Positions 36,615-44,600 of a stretch of DNA of 64,000 nucleotides are shown piece by piece. Numbering within the stretch: the stretch's first letter is position 1; every line of letters begins with the position of its first letter. The stretch covers positions 24,991 through 88,990 of the forward strand of contig JBBRDQ010000001.1 of assembly GCA_038203695.1 (NCBI GenBank), read 5' to 3'. The translations under genes were made by a program, and so were the position numbers. Under the pieces are notes generated by a model that saw nothing but the letters and a program-made list of their open reading frames with translations, was not told the origin of the DNA and ran no database searches. This DNA comes from M3007 sp038203695 (GTDB lineage: Bacteria; Bacteroidota; Bacteroidia; Chitinophagales; Saprospiraceae).

Positions 36615-38630
36615 ATGCAATCTCATTTTACCCGCTTGCTCGAACTGCTTCGACAGGAACGCGAAGAGGATTTACAGCAGTATTTGCGCACAATTCGCGA
36701 GCGGCCCCTGCACGAGCGGGTGGAGCAGGGCCATACGTGGTACCCGCTTCAGGTGATCCAGACCGGTTTTTCGCTCGGGGAAAAAGCCTTCGTAGTGGTC
36801 GAGCGTACCACGCGCCTGCACCAGCCGCACCAGCTCCGCGCCGGCCAGTCGGTCAATTTGTTCACCGCCGTTCCGCACGTCGACCACCCGGAAAAAAGCG
36901 GCGTAATCAACTATGTGGAACGCAATCGCATGAAAATCATCCTCAATGCGCGTGATGTGCCGGACTGGCTTTCGCTCGGCCAATTGGGCGTGGACCAACT
37001 TTTTGACGACCGCTCTTACCAGGAGATGGAAAAGGCGCTCAATAAAGTCGAAGCCGCCAAGGGTACGCGTTTGGCGGAACTGCGCGATATTATGGTGGGT
37101 AAAAGATTGCCGATTCCGGTGCCGCCTGCCGGCAAAACCGACACATCTGCCGTGCCGGAAGCGACCGTCGGCCTCAATGATTCGCAGGCCGCCGCCGTAC
37201 ACGCCATTGTCAATAACCACGATGTAACGGTTATTCACGGCCCGCCAGGTACCGGAAAAACGACGACCCTGGTGGCCGCTATCCGGCAATTATGCGCGAC
37301 GGAAAGTACCGTACTAGTCACCGCTCCGAGTAATACTGCGGCCGATCTGCTCACCGAACGCCTCGCCAATGCCGGCATCAATGTCGTGCGCATCGGCAAT
37401 GTCAGCCGGGTGGATGAACATATTCTGCCGCATACGTTAGATGCGATCCTGGGCCGGCATCCCGAAAGCAAAAATATCAAAAAAGTCAAGATTCAGGCCG
37501 CCGAATACCGCCAGCAATCGCGTCGCTACAAGCGCAGTTTCAGCGGGGAAGACCGCCGCGAGCGCGAACACCTGAAACAACAGGCCAAGGAACTGGAATC
37601 CTGGGCCAATGCGCTGGAAGCCCGACTGCTCGACCAGATCCTGAGTACTGCGCAGGCAATTACCTGCACGCTCGTCGGTGCGGCGCATCCGGTGCTGGAA
37701 CCGTATAAATTTCGCACCTGTATTATGGACGAAGCCGCACAGGCACTCGAGCCGGCTGCCTGGATTCCCTTGCTCAAATGCAGCCGGGTCGTGCTGGCCG
37801 GTGATCCGTTTCAGTTGCCGCCGACGGTGAAAAGCCAGGAAGCAGCGCGTGGCGGCTTGTCTAAAACCTTGATTGAGCGCTGTTTAGAAATCATTCCGGA
37901 ACAGGTGCATTTGCTGACGGTACAATACCGTATGCACCAGGCCATCATGAATTTTTCCAATCAATATTTTTACGATGGCGCCCTGCAAGCCCACGATACC
38001 GTGCGCGACCGCCGATTGTTGTCGCTGGCAATCGGCGGTGAAATGTTGACCGTTTTCGATCCGGTAGTTTTCGTCGATACGGCCGGGACTGGTTTTGAAG
38101 AAAAAATAAACCGCTCGACGGGTAAGGATTCGGCGCGTTTTCAAAGCAAATACAATCCGGAAGAAGGCTTGCTGGTCCGCGAGCATTTGTTGAAACTGTT
38201 GCTGGAATTTCCAGGCGAACACCCGCCTAGCATCGGCATTCTTTCGCCGTATCGTGAGCAGGTAAATTACCTGGAGGAAATGGTGCGCGAAGACGCAATC
38301 CTGGCCCCTTTGCTGCAACGCAAAAATGCGTTTGCCAACGCCGAGATGACCGCCATGCCGCAAGCGCCCATTACGATTAGTACCATCGACGGATTCCAGG
38401 GCCAGGAACGCGATATTATCTACATCAGCCTGGTGCGTTCCAACGCCAAACACGAGATTGGTTTTCTGTCCGATTACCGCCGTATGAATGTGGCGATGAC
38501 CCGCGCCCGAATGTTGCTCGTCGTGATCGGCGATTCCGCTACCATCGGCAATAACGTATTTTACAAAACCTTTCTGGATTACTGCGATCAGCACGGCTCG
38601 TACCAGACGGCCTGGGAGTACATGCAATAA
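36615..38630 (+). CDS. Superfamily 1 DNA/RNA helicase, Upf1/IGHMBP2-like
   Basis: 671 residues with a complete SF1 motif set: Walker A HGPPGTGKTTTLVAA (about 208-222), motif Ia TAPSNTAADLLTERL, Walker B CIMDEAAQALEPA, motif III LAGDPFQLPPTV, motif IV LLTVQYRMHQAIM, motif V STIDGFQGQERDIIYISLVR and motif VI YRRMNVAMTRAR. The N-terminal 190 residues form the OB/stalk region of Upf1-like enzymes, and a basic coiled insert (residues about 290-335, SRRYKRSFSGEDRREREHLK) matches the 1B/stalk helices. Family members unwind RNA or DNA 5' to 3'; bacterial orthologues are poorly characterised. It is convergent with a membrane protein gene 15 nt away. Confidence 0.9.
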   Translation: MQSHFTRLLELLRQEREEDLQQYLRTIRERPLHERVEQGHTWYPLQVIQTGFSLGEKAFVVVERTTRLHQPHQLRAGQSVNLFTAVPHVDHPEKSGVINYVERNRMKIILNARDVPDWLSLGQLGVDQLFDDRSYQEMEKALNKVEAAKGTRLAELRDIMVGKRLPIPVPPAGKTDTSAVPEATVGLNDSQAAAVHAIVNNHDVTVIHGPPGTGKTTTLVAAIRQLCATESTVLVTAPSNTAADLLTERLANAGINVVRIGNVSRVDEHILPHTLDAILGRHPESKNIKKVKIQAAEYRQQSRRYKRSFSGEDRREREHLKQQAKELESWANALEARLLDQILSTAQAITCTLVGAAHPVLEPYKFRTCIMDEAAQALEPAAWIPLLKCSRVVLAGDPFQLPPTVKSQEAARGGLSKTLIERCLEIIPEQVHLLTVQYRMHQAIMNFSNQYFYDGALQAHDTVRDRRLLSLAIGGEMLTVFDPVVFVDTAGTGFEEKINRSTGKDSARFQSKYNPEEGLLVREHLLKLLLEFPGEHPPSIGILSPYREQVNYLEEMVREDAILAPLLQRKNAFANAEMTAMPQAPITISTIDGFQGQERDIIYISLVRSNAKHEIGFLSDYRRMNVAMTRARMLLVVIGDSATIGNNVFYKTFLDYCDQHGSYQTAWEYMQ

Positions 38631-38645
38631 AACGGCCCTGGAAAT

Positions 38646-39113
38646 TTACCCAATAAGCGCCCGCGTGCTGTAATAACGGTCCGCCAGCCACACTACTGGA
38701 ATGCTCACACACAACGTTAGGATCAGCATACTGCGTAGTGCCGGTCCCCACGTAAACACCCCCGGCGGCGTCAGCGTCAGCGGCAATACCAGGTAATTCA
38801 TCGTTGCCCAGATAAACAGGCCGTAAAAAATGCCATTCACCCATTTATTTTTTCGTAAAATGGGCAAATATGGATAAACGACAAAGTAACCGGCCGCAAA
38901 ACCCAGCGCAATCAAAAAATGGAAAAGCACGCCCCAGGCCACCATATCGGCACCACCCGTAAAGGCGTCGTCGCCGAAAACGCCGCTGGCAATGTACCGG
39001 AACGTACCTACCGCATTGCCTTTCGACAAAATGACAATGGCTGCAAAAATATCGAGTATGCCCGCCGATAACCCGGCAAATAGCACGTATTCAAACCAAC
39101 TTTTCTTTTTCAT
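38646..39113 (-). CDS. Integral membrane protein, unknown function
   Basis: 155 residues from ATG 39113 (MKKKSWFEYVLFAGLSAGIL; an ATG two codons upstream is equally possible, and the ORF from 39194 adds an implausible leader). Four hydrophobic helices follow: AGLSAGILDIFAAIVILS, GVLFHFLIALGFAAGYFVV, IFYGLFIWATMNYLVLPL and MLILTLCVSIPVVWLA. A loop GGADMVAWGVLFHF bears a conserved-looking His. It resembles small four-helix proteins of the YagU/DUF1440 type, but I am not certain. It lies 88 nt downstream of ubiX on the same strand. Confidence 0.6.
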   Translation of the reverse strand: MKKKSWFEYVLFAGLSAGILDIFAAIVILSKGNAVGTFRYIASGVFGDDAFTGGADMVAWGVLFHFLIALGFAAGYFVVYPYLPILRKNKWVNGIFYGLFIWATMNYLVLPLTLTPPGVFTWGPALRSMLILTLCVSIPVVWLADRYYSTRALIG

Positions 39114-39201
39114 GGGCATAACAGGCGTTTTACCGCCGAAAGATAAAAAATATCTCCAGCATCCACCCGTCACTTTTCCCTCTTCACGCTTCACGTTTTT
39201 T

Positions 39202-39759
39202 CTACTCCCCCCAGCGGTAACTCTCCAGCGTAAATCCCGCCAAATCGAGCACGCGGTCTACTACCGTCGCGGCAATTTCCTCCGGCGTTTCCGGGCGCGA
39301 GTAAAAAGACGGGCAGGCCGGACAAATGATGCCACCGGCTTCAGTGACGGTTTTCATATTGTTGATATGAATCAGGCTGAGCGGCGTATCGCGCGTGATG
39401 AGGATAAGTTTTCGCCGCTCCTTTAAGACCACGTCGGCGGCCCGGGTGACCAAGTCGTTGCTGATACCGGTTGCCACCCGCGACAGCGTGCCCATGGAAC
39501 AGGGACAGACGATCATGGTGTCGTAACGCGCCGAACCGGACGCAAAAGGCGCGTTAAAGTCATTCTTGGTATAAAAATCGAACGGGTAATGGCCAAAATC
39601 TACGGGGCCTATTTCCAGCTCCCAGTTCACTTTAGCGTTGTCGGACAGCACGATGCCCACGGCTTGCCATTGGGTCGACAAAGTGGCCAGTTTGTCCAGC
39701 AGCACCTTTGCATAAATAGAGCCGGATGAGCCCGTAATAGCGACGACGATTTTGCGCAT
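39202..39759 (-). CDS. ubiX: UbiX family flavin prenyltransferase
   Basis: 185 residues: VVAITGSSGSIYAKVLLDKL (FMN-binding start), IVLSDNAKVNWELE, FDFYTKNDFNAPFASGS (typical A-P-x-A-S-G-S segment), MIVCPCSMGTLSRVATGISN, LVTRAADVVLKERRKLILIT and RDTPLSLIHINNMKTVTEAG. All the flavin and dimethylallyl-phosphate contact motifs are present. UbiX prenylates FMN to prFMN, the cofactor of UbiD-type decarboxylases. No ubiD is in this window, so the partner must be elsewhere. The protein forms cytosolic dodecamers in the family. Confidence 0.94.
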   Translation of the reverse strand: MRKIVVAITGSSGSIYAKVLLDKLATLSTQWQAVGIVLSDNAKVNWELEIGPVDFGHYPFDFYTKNDFNAPFASGSARYDTMIVCPCSMGTLSRVATGISNDLVTRAADVVLKERRKLILITRDTPLSLIHINNMKTVTEAGGIICPACPSFYSRPETPEEIAATVVDRVLDLAGFTLESYRWGE

Positions 39760-39848
39760 AATCAGTTATTTTTAGTGGGCAAAACATTGGCATCCCGAAA
39801 GAGTTGCGTGGGCGCTTGGGCGCTACCACGGTTAAAATAAAACCTGCA

Positions 39849-39877
39849 TTGCGTTTGTGACGTTATACTTACCTTTG
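39849..39877 (+). promoter_or_regulatory. Promoter TTG-N18-TACCTTTG
   Basis: TTG at 39849-39851 and TACCTTTG at 39870-39877 are separated by 18 nt. The start codon of the DUF58 gene lies 39 nt further on (39917). Confidence 0.5.
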
Positions 39878-39916
39878 CCAACCGGCCTCTTGTAAAGGCT
39901 ATATCTCGATCCATAC

Positions 39917-40852
39917 ATGACCATTCTCGAAAATCAGGACATACGCGCCCTTGGCAGCAACCTTGAATTACTTGCCCAGCAGGTGGTGGAAGGTTTTATC
40001 GTGGGATTGCACCGCAGCCCTTTTCACGGCTTTTCGGTTGAATTTGCCGAGCACCGCCTTTATAATCCCGGTGACAGTACCCGCAACCTGGACTGGAAGG
40101 TGTACGGCCGCACCGATAAATTGTTTGTCAAAAGATTTGAAGAAGAAACCAACCTGCGCTGCCAGATTGTGATCGACGCTTCTTCCACGATGTATTATCC
40201 GTATGAAGAAAAACAACCGGATAAGTACAAGTATAAAAACAAGTTCTGCTTTGCCGCCCAGGCATCGGCCGCGCTGATGAATGCCTTGCGCAAACAACGC
40301 GATGCCTTTGGATTGACGTTGTTCGACGATGCAATCCGCGTCAATACCGGCTGCAAATCCAGCACGGTACATTATCGTTTGTTGCTGTCTTATCTGATTG
40401 AACGCATTGAAAATCAGCAATTAAACAAACAAACTGACCTGGCCGCCAGCCTGCACCAGGTAGCGGAATCCATTCACCGGCGCTCCCTGGTGGTCATCTT
40501 TACCGACGTCATGGAGCAACCCGATAAAGCCGAAGCGGTATTTGCCGCCCTGCAACACCTGCGCCACGCCAAACACGAGGTGATCCTGTTCCACGTTACT
40601 GACAAGGCCCACGAACTGGATTTTGAGTTTGAAAACCGGCCCTATATTTTCGTCGACATGGAAAATGGCGAGCAGGTGCGCCTACAACCCAATCAGGTCA
40701 AGGAATACTACACCAAACAAGTCACCGCATTTACCGATCAACTGAAGATGCGCTGCCTGCAATACAAAATCGACTTTGTCGAGGCCGATATCAACCGCGG
40801 TTTTGCACCAATCCTGCAAACCTGGATGGCCAAGCGGTCGAAGATGGGATAA
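39917..40852 (+). CDS. DUF58 domain protein (vWA-type, BatA-system related)
   Basis: 311 residues, soluble. The DUF58 hallmark is EHRLYNPGDSTRNLDWKVYGRTDKLFVKRFEEETNL, of which RNLDWKVYGR is the most conserved part. Then comes a von Willebrand A-like metal site (IVIDASSTMYYP, with Asp-x-Ser-x-Thr) and VVIFTDVMEQPDKAE. DUF58 proteins work with MoxR AAA ATPases in envelope and stress pathways. The MoxR gene is usually just upstream; here it is not in the window. BatD of the same general system is at 18.3-20.0 kb. The 3' end runs into a heptad-repeat element starting 4 nt after the stop. Confidence 0.88.
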   Translation: MTILENQDIRALGSNLELLAQQVVEGFIVGLHRSPFHGFSVEFAEHRLYNPGDSTRNLDWKVYGRTDKLFVKRFEEETNLRCQIVIDASSTMYYPYEEKQPDKYKYKNKFCFAAQASAALMNALRKQRDAFGLTLFDDAIRVNTGCKSSTVHYRLLLSYLIERIENQQLNKQTDLAASLHQVAESIHRRSLVVIFTDVMEQPDKAEAVFAALQHLRHAKHEVILFHVTDKAHELDFEFENRPYIFVDMENGEQVRLQPNQVKEYYTKQVTAFTDQLKMRCLQYKIDFVEADINRGFAPILQTWMAKRSKMG

Positions 40853-40856
40853 TTTT

Positions 40857-41021
40857 TTAATGATTAACGGTTAATGGTTAACGGTTAACGGTTAATGGTT
40901 AAATTCCAGCGTTGACTTTAAATCACCCCGTCACTAAGCAATTGATTGTCAACCACTTCCTAATCCCAACCCAATATTCGTATTAACCATTAACCGTTAT
41001 ACATTAATCATTAATCATTAA
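40857..41021. repeat. Inverted pair of TTAAYGG heptad arms enclosing a dispersed 70-bp element
   Basis: Left arm: six perfect consecutive heptads TTAATGA, TTAACGG, TTAATGG, TTAACGG, TTAACGG, TTAATGG (40857-40898). Right arm, reversed: CCATTAA, CCGTTAT, ACATTAA, TCATTAA, TCATTAA (40987-41021). The core between them is mostly the dispersed element at 40911-40983. The whole gap between the DUF58 and PPK2 genes is filled: 4 nt remain on the left and 5 nt on the right. Confidence 0.7.
40911..40983 (-). repeat. Copy of the 70-bp dispersed element inside the heptad element
   Basis: GACTTTAAATCACCCCGTCA, then CTAAGCAATTGATTGTCAAC and CTTCCTAATCCCAACCCAAT, match the reverse complement of 1203-1270 with only a handful of differences. 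One outer terminal repeat (AACCCAATATTCG) is present; the second terminus seen at 1303-1324 is missing. Confidence 0.6.
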
Positions 41022-41026
41022 AATAA

Positions 41027-41782
41027 GTGGCAACGAAAAATACCATCAAACTTGCTGATTATTCTACCGCAGCCCCGGAAGGGCTGGAGAAAAAGAAATT
41101 TGAAAAACAAACGGCAAAACTGGTCGTGCGCCTGGGCGAATTGCAACGCACCATGTATGCCGAAGGTAAATATTCCGTCTTGGTAGTGCTGCAAGGCATG
41201 GATGGAAGCGGAAAAGACGGCGCGGTACGCAATGTTTTTGCACAATGCACGGTCGCTTCCCTTGATCTGGTGTCCTTCAAAAAACCGACCGAAGAAGAAT
41301 TTGCCCACGATTTTCTGTGGCGCGTCCATAAATATGTGCCGCAAAAAGGCGGGCTCACCATTTTCAACCGCAGTCATTACGAAGACATTCTGATCCAGCG
41401 CGTACATGGCTGGATCGACGAAACACGGGTGGAAAAACGCATGGCCGCCATCAATGCGTTTGAAGACCTGCTGCAATTCGATAACAATACGCTGGTTTTT
41501 AAATTCTATATGCACATTTCGCAGGAAGAGCAAGGTATTCAACTCCAGCAGCGTATCGACGACCCGACTAAATTCTGGAAACACAACGACGGCGACTGGG
41601 AAGAGCGCAAACTGTGGGATAAATACATGACCGCCTACGAATACGCGATCAATAACAGCACTACCCCCTGGTATATTTGTCCGGTCGATAACCGCTGGTA
41701 CCGCGACTATTTTATTACTAAAACGCTGGTAGAAGCGCTCGAAAAACTGGAGATGCAACTGCCGGGCAAGGCGGCAAAATGA
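41027..41782 (+). CDS. ppk2: Polyphosphate kinase 2 family protein
   Basis: 251 residues from GTG 41027, 5 nt after a heptad-repeat arm. PPK2 motifs are LVVLQGMDGSGKDGAVRNVF (Walker A), VSFKKPTEEEFAHDFLWRVH, GLTIFNRSHYEDILIQRVHG (Walker B/lid arginines) and FKFYMHISQEEQGIQLQQRI, ending with WYICPVDNRWYRDYF. The enzyme transfers phosphate between polyphosphate and nucleotides, mostly phosphorylating (d)NDP or NMP with polyP. Length fits a single-domain enzyme of class I or III. It is cytosolic. It is followed 21 nt later by the GT39 gene. Confidence 0.92.
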   Translation: MATKNTIKLADYSTAAPEGLEKKKFEKQTAKLVVRLGELQRTMYAEGKYSVLVVLQGMDGSGKDGAVRNVFAQCTVASLDLVSFKKPTEEEFAHDFLWRVHKYVPQKGGLTIFNRSHYEDILIQRVHGWIDETRVEKRMAAINAFEDLLQFDNNTLVFKFYMHISQEEQGIQLQQRIDDPTKFWKHNDGDWEERKLWDKYMTAYEYAINNSTTPWYICPVDNRWYRDYFITKTLVEALEKLEMQLPGKAAK

Positions 41783-41803
41783 TTATATTTACCCTAACCG
41801 AGC

Positions 41804-43312
41804 ATGGAAATTAGTGCCCACTCCGTCGTTTTTGGGATCGGTTTAGGGCTTGTCTTGTGCTGTTTTTTACGGGAAATAAAGATCAGTCGTATTGTCCATC
41901 GCTACGGATTGATCGCCGGGGCATTTTTACTCCGGTTATCCACTTGCCTGGACCCTTTTTTGCACGAATGGGACGAGCGCTACCACGCCCTGGTGGCCAA
42001 AAACCTGCAATTTTCGTGGTTGAAACCAGTTTTATACCCTAAAACACCCTTGCCCTACGATTATACCGACTGGCAATTGAATGCGGTCTGGTTGCACAAA
42101 CAGCCAGTTGCTTTGTGGTTGATCTCCGGCACGATCCGGTTATTCGGCTGCAATGAATTTGCGGTTCGTATCCCCTCCTTGGTCCTTTCCACGCTTGCCG
42201 TGTACCTTACCTATCAGATTGGCACCTGGCTGTTCTCCCCTAAAGTGGGCTTCTGGGCGGCATTTTTTCATGCGATCAACGGACTGCTAATCGAAATGAC
42301 TGGCGGACGATCGGCGACCGATCACGTGGATGTTATTTTCTTTTGCCTGATTGAATTGGGGATTTTTTTGAGTGTCCTCAGTGGGCGTTCTGCCGACTTG
42401 TCTGATCGGAAAAAAACGCTGTTGCGCCTGCTGGTTGGCGCTGTTACCGGGTTAGCCATTTTGTGTAAATGGCTGCCGGCGCTTATTATTTTGCTGTTAT
42501 ATGGACTGTTGCATTATAAACAAAGGCGGTTTGTGCCGCATTTCGCCCTTGTTTTAACCGCTACCCTGGTAATCGCACTTCCCTGGCAGATCTATGCAGC
42601 CGTACAGTATCCCCATGAATACTGGTACGAATTGGCTTTCAACAGCCGGCATTTTTTTGAAATACTGGAAGGGCACGATCATTCGCTCTGGTTCTTTTTT
42701 AACCAGGCGCGCATCAACTGGAACGATCTGGTGTATGTACCGATCGTATGGTTGCTATATTACCTGGTAAAAAACGAGCGCAAATCGGGCAATTTTATCC
42801 TGCTGGCCACCTGGATATTTGTGCCGTATCTGGTGTTTACCATTGCCCGTACCAAACTGCAGGCCTACGTCTTATTCACCGGACCGGCCATTTTCATTGT
42901 ATCGAGTTATTTCTTCGTTTCGGTCGTAGATACGTGGCAAAGACCGCTTCGAATTATCTTGACCACACTTTTCATATTGTTTGCCGTGCGGTATGCGGTG
43001 GAGCGCGTCAAACCACTGGATACTTTCGAGCAGGAAAAACGCTCCAGCGCCTTTATAAAGGGCTTGGACGAATTTGCCAAAACCAACTGCAACCACAAAA
43101 AGACAGTCATTTTTAATGCGCCGCAATACATTGAGATCATGTTTTATACCAATCATCTCGCTTATAAAATGAACCCGTCTATTGCGGAAGCCCAGACAGT
43201 GACCGATCAAAATTATGCGATTGTCGTGCTGGGCGATAATGTCCCCAAAACCATTCTGGACATGCCTAATGTGCATATTTACCGAGAGCCAAATCCAGAA
43301 AATGAGCGATAG
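41804..43312 (+). CDS. GT39-type membrane glycosyltransferase (GT-C fold)
   Basis: 502 residues with about ten to twelve membrane helices. The first large loop holds LHEWDERYHALVAKNL, the acidic D-E catalytic region of ArnT/PMT-like GT-C enzymes. This is followed by WLHKQPVALWLISGTIRLFG and VRIPSLVLSTLAVYLTYQIG, typical of the PF13231/dolichyl-phosphate-mannose transferase group. A C-terminal periplasmic domain begins at about residue 400. Such enzymes move sugars from polyprenyl-phosphate carriers onto lipid A, proteins or glycans. No partner gene suggests the acceptor. ATG 41804 lies 21 nt after the PPK2 stop, so co-transcription is likely. A very strong hairpin follows. Confidence 0.85.
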   Translation: MEISAHSVVFGIGLGLVLCCFLREIKISRIVHRYGLIAGAFLLRLSTCLDPFLHEWDERYHALVAKNLQFSWLKPVLYPKTPLPYDYTDWQLNAVWLHKQPVALWLISGTIRLFGCNEFAVRIPSLVLSTLAVYLTYQIGTWLFSPKVGFWAAFFHAINGLLIEMTGGRSATDHVDVIFFCLIELGIFLSVLSGRSADLSDRKKTLLRLLVGAVTGLAILCKWLPALIILLLYGLLHYKQRRFVPHFALVLTATLVIALPWQIYAAVQYPHEYWYELAFNSRHFFEILEGHDHSLWFFFNQARINWNDLVYVPIVWLLYYLVKNERKSGNFILLATWIFVPYLVFTIARTKLQAYVLFTGPAIFIVSSYFFVSVVDTWQRPLRIILTTLFILFAVRYAVERVKPLDTFEQEKRSSAFIKGLDEFAKTNCNHKKTVIFNAPQYIEIMFYTNHLAYKMNPSIAEAQTVTDQNYAIVVLGDNVPKTILDMPNVHIYREPNPENER

Positions 43313-43327
43313 CTGGTGCTATATTGT

Positions 43328-43392
43328 AACAAAGAAGCCGTTAATTCACCGGGTGACTGCGAATCACCCGGTGAATTAGCGGCTTCTTTGTT
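43328..43392. terminator. 29-bp near-perfect hairpin terminator
   Basis: Left arm 43328-43356 and right arm 43364-43392 pair over 29 positions with one mismatch, around the loop CTGCGAA; the arms begin AACAAAGAAGCCG. It lies between the convergent GT39 and lipoprotein genes. This is unusually long for an intrinsic terminator. Confidence 0.75.
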
Positions 43393-43422
43393 GTTAAAAA
43401 ATACAATTTATTTCGGAAATCC

Positions 43423-44250
43423 CTACAGCGCAATCGGAAATACCTGCCCGTTAATGGTAGCAGTCGCCTGGTTGTCGCAGCTGCCGCTGCCGTAATCGAT
43501 ACCGATCAACAGACCGTTTATATCGAGTATACCAGTACCCTGACTGACCCAGTAACAGTTGTTGGCTTTGGTAAGGGGTGTCTGGATCGTCCAGTTGGCG
43601 AATTCACCGGTGGATAGAATAGCATTAATGTTGCCGGTAATCTGGTACACATCGTCGCTCCAATCCCACCAGGTCGGGTGTCCGGATACTTGGGTGAATG
43701 TCTCCGCAGCATCGTATGAAATACTTGCATTTGTCGCGTTGGTCACAGTCACGTTCTGCGCCACAATGGTAAATATGCCGGCATTAACGGTGCTCAAATT
43801 GCCAAAGGTAAATTTGCCTGCCAGTTTTACCCCGTCTTCTACATAGTTATCGTACTGGATCGACATTTCGGTATTGGATTCCCAGATTTTACCGATTGTC
43901 AGGATAAACTTGCCGGATTTGAATTTGCCATCGCCGTCGGTACAGCCGGTGCCGAAATCTACCGTGACTACTTTCGGGAACACGGCCGGATCCAAAGGTG
44001 TCACACTGAGTGTACCGCAGGTATCGGTGCGATCTTCCACCTGGCTACTCAGCAGACCATCCGCCTGGGTTGCGCCACGCTGGGCAATATTGAACGAAGA
44101 GGTGATCAATAATTGACTGCGCATGGCTTCGGCCGCTTTGTTGGCAGATGCCTGATCGGCCGACGTATCGGCGTCTTTTTTACACGCTATGATGGTTAGC
44201 GCAAAGGTTGCGATGGTCAGAAACAGAAAGAAACTAATTTGCTTTTGCAT
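43423..44250 (-). CDS. Lipoprotein of unknown function
   Basis: 275 residues from ATG 44250 (MQKQISFFLFLTIATFALTI, then the lipobox IIAC followed by KKDADTSADQ); the ORF start at 44343 adds 31 residues before the signal. The mature part has a helical tether (ASANKAAEAMRSQLL) and a beta-rich domain with repeated G-K-F segments: VVTVDFGTGCTDGDGKFKSG, FILTIGKIWESNTEMSIQ, VKLAGKFTFGNLSTVNAGIF and a closing Cys (IDYGSGSCDNQATATING). Two cysteines may form a disulfide. No family is recognised. It is divergent from the DUF4397 gene. Confidence 0.6.
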   Translation of the reverse strand: MQKQISFFLFLTIATFALTIIACKKDADTSADQASANKAAEAMRSQLLITSSFNIAQRGATQADGLLSSQVEDRTDTCGTLSVTPLDPAVFPKVVTVDFGTGCTDGDGKFKSGKFILTIGKIWESNTEMSIQYDNYVEDGVKLAGKFTFGNLSTVNAGIFTIVAQNVTVTNATNASISYDAAETFTQVSGHPTWWDWSDDVYQITGNINAILSTGEFANWTIQTPLTKANNCYWVSQGTGILDINGLLIGIDYGSGSCDNQATATINGQVFPIAL

Positions 44251-44600
44251 AATAGTTGATAATGATGGATGCGTTAAAAAGATGGAAGAAATACTGCTCC
44301 AATCCAACGGGTAATCGGTTTGCAGGCACTGGAACGCCAACAAGACGATGCTTGCCTGGGAATGTTACGCGATTAATGTATCTTAACAAAGTTTTGATGC
44401 CGCTGCATAATCCTGTTTTTCTACGCCCGCCCGTTCAGGAGTACATTCGTCCGGTTCTAACCGATTATTTGCCCAATATTAGCAAACGCCCCCTTTTGTT
44501 TAACTTTAGCCGATTGAACTTAAACACTGTGCGTACGGTGGCGTTAATGGAGTAAATCATAACCAATTTTTTTAATTTATTAAACACGCCTGTACACAAC
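44251..44600. other. 350-bp divergent intergenic region
   Basis: Between the lipoprotein gene (minus) and the DUF4397 gene (plus). I see no RNA gene, repeat or ORF. It must hold both promoters; TAACTTTA near 44507 is a near match to the -7 consensus for the plus-strand gene. Confidence 0.4.

Noticed and set aside
40857..41021. Tandem repeats considered as a CRISPR array
   Set aside because: Units are only 7 bp, contiguous, and have no unique spacers; no cas genes are nearby.
44251..44600. Search for tRNA or other RNA genes in this and the other larger gaps
   Set aside because: No T-loop, acceptor or anticodon-stem pattern found by eye in any gap.
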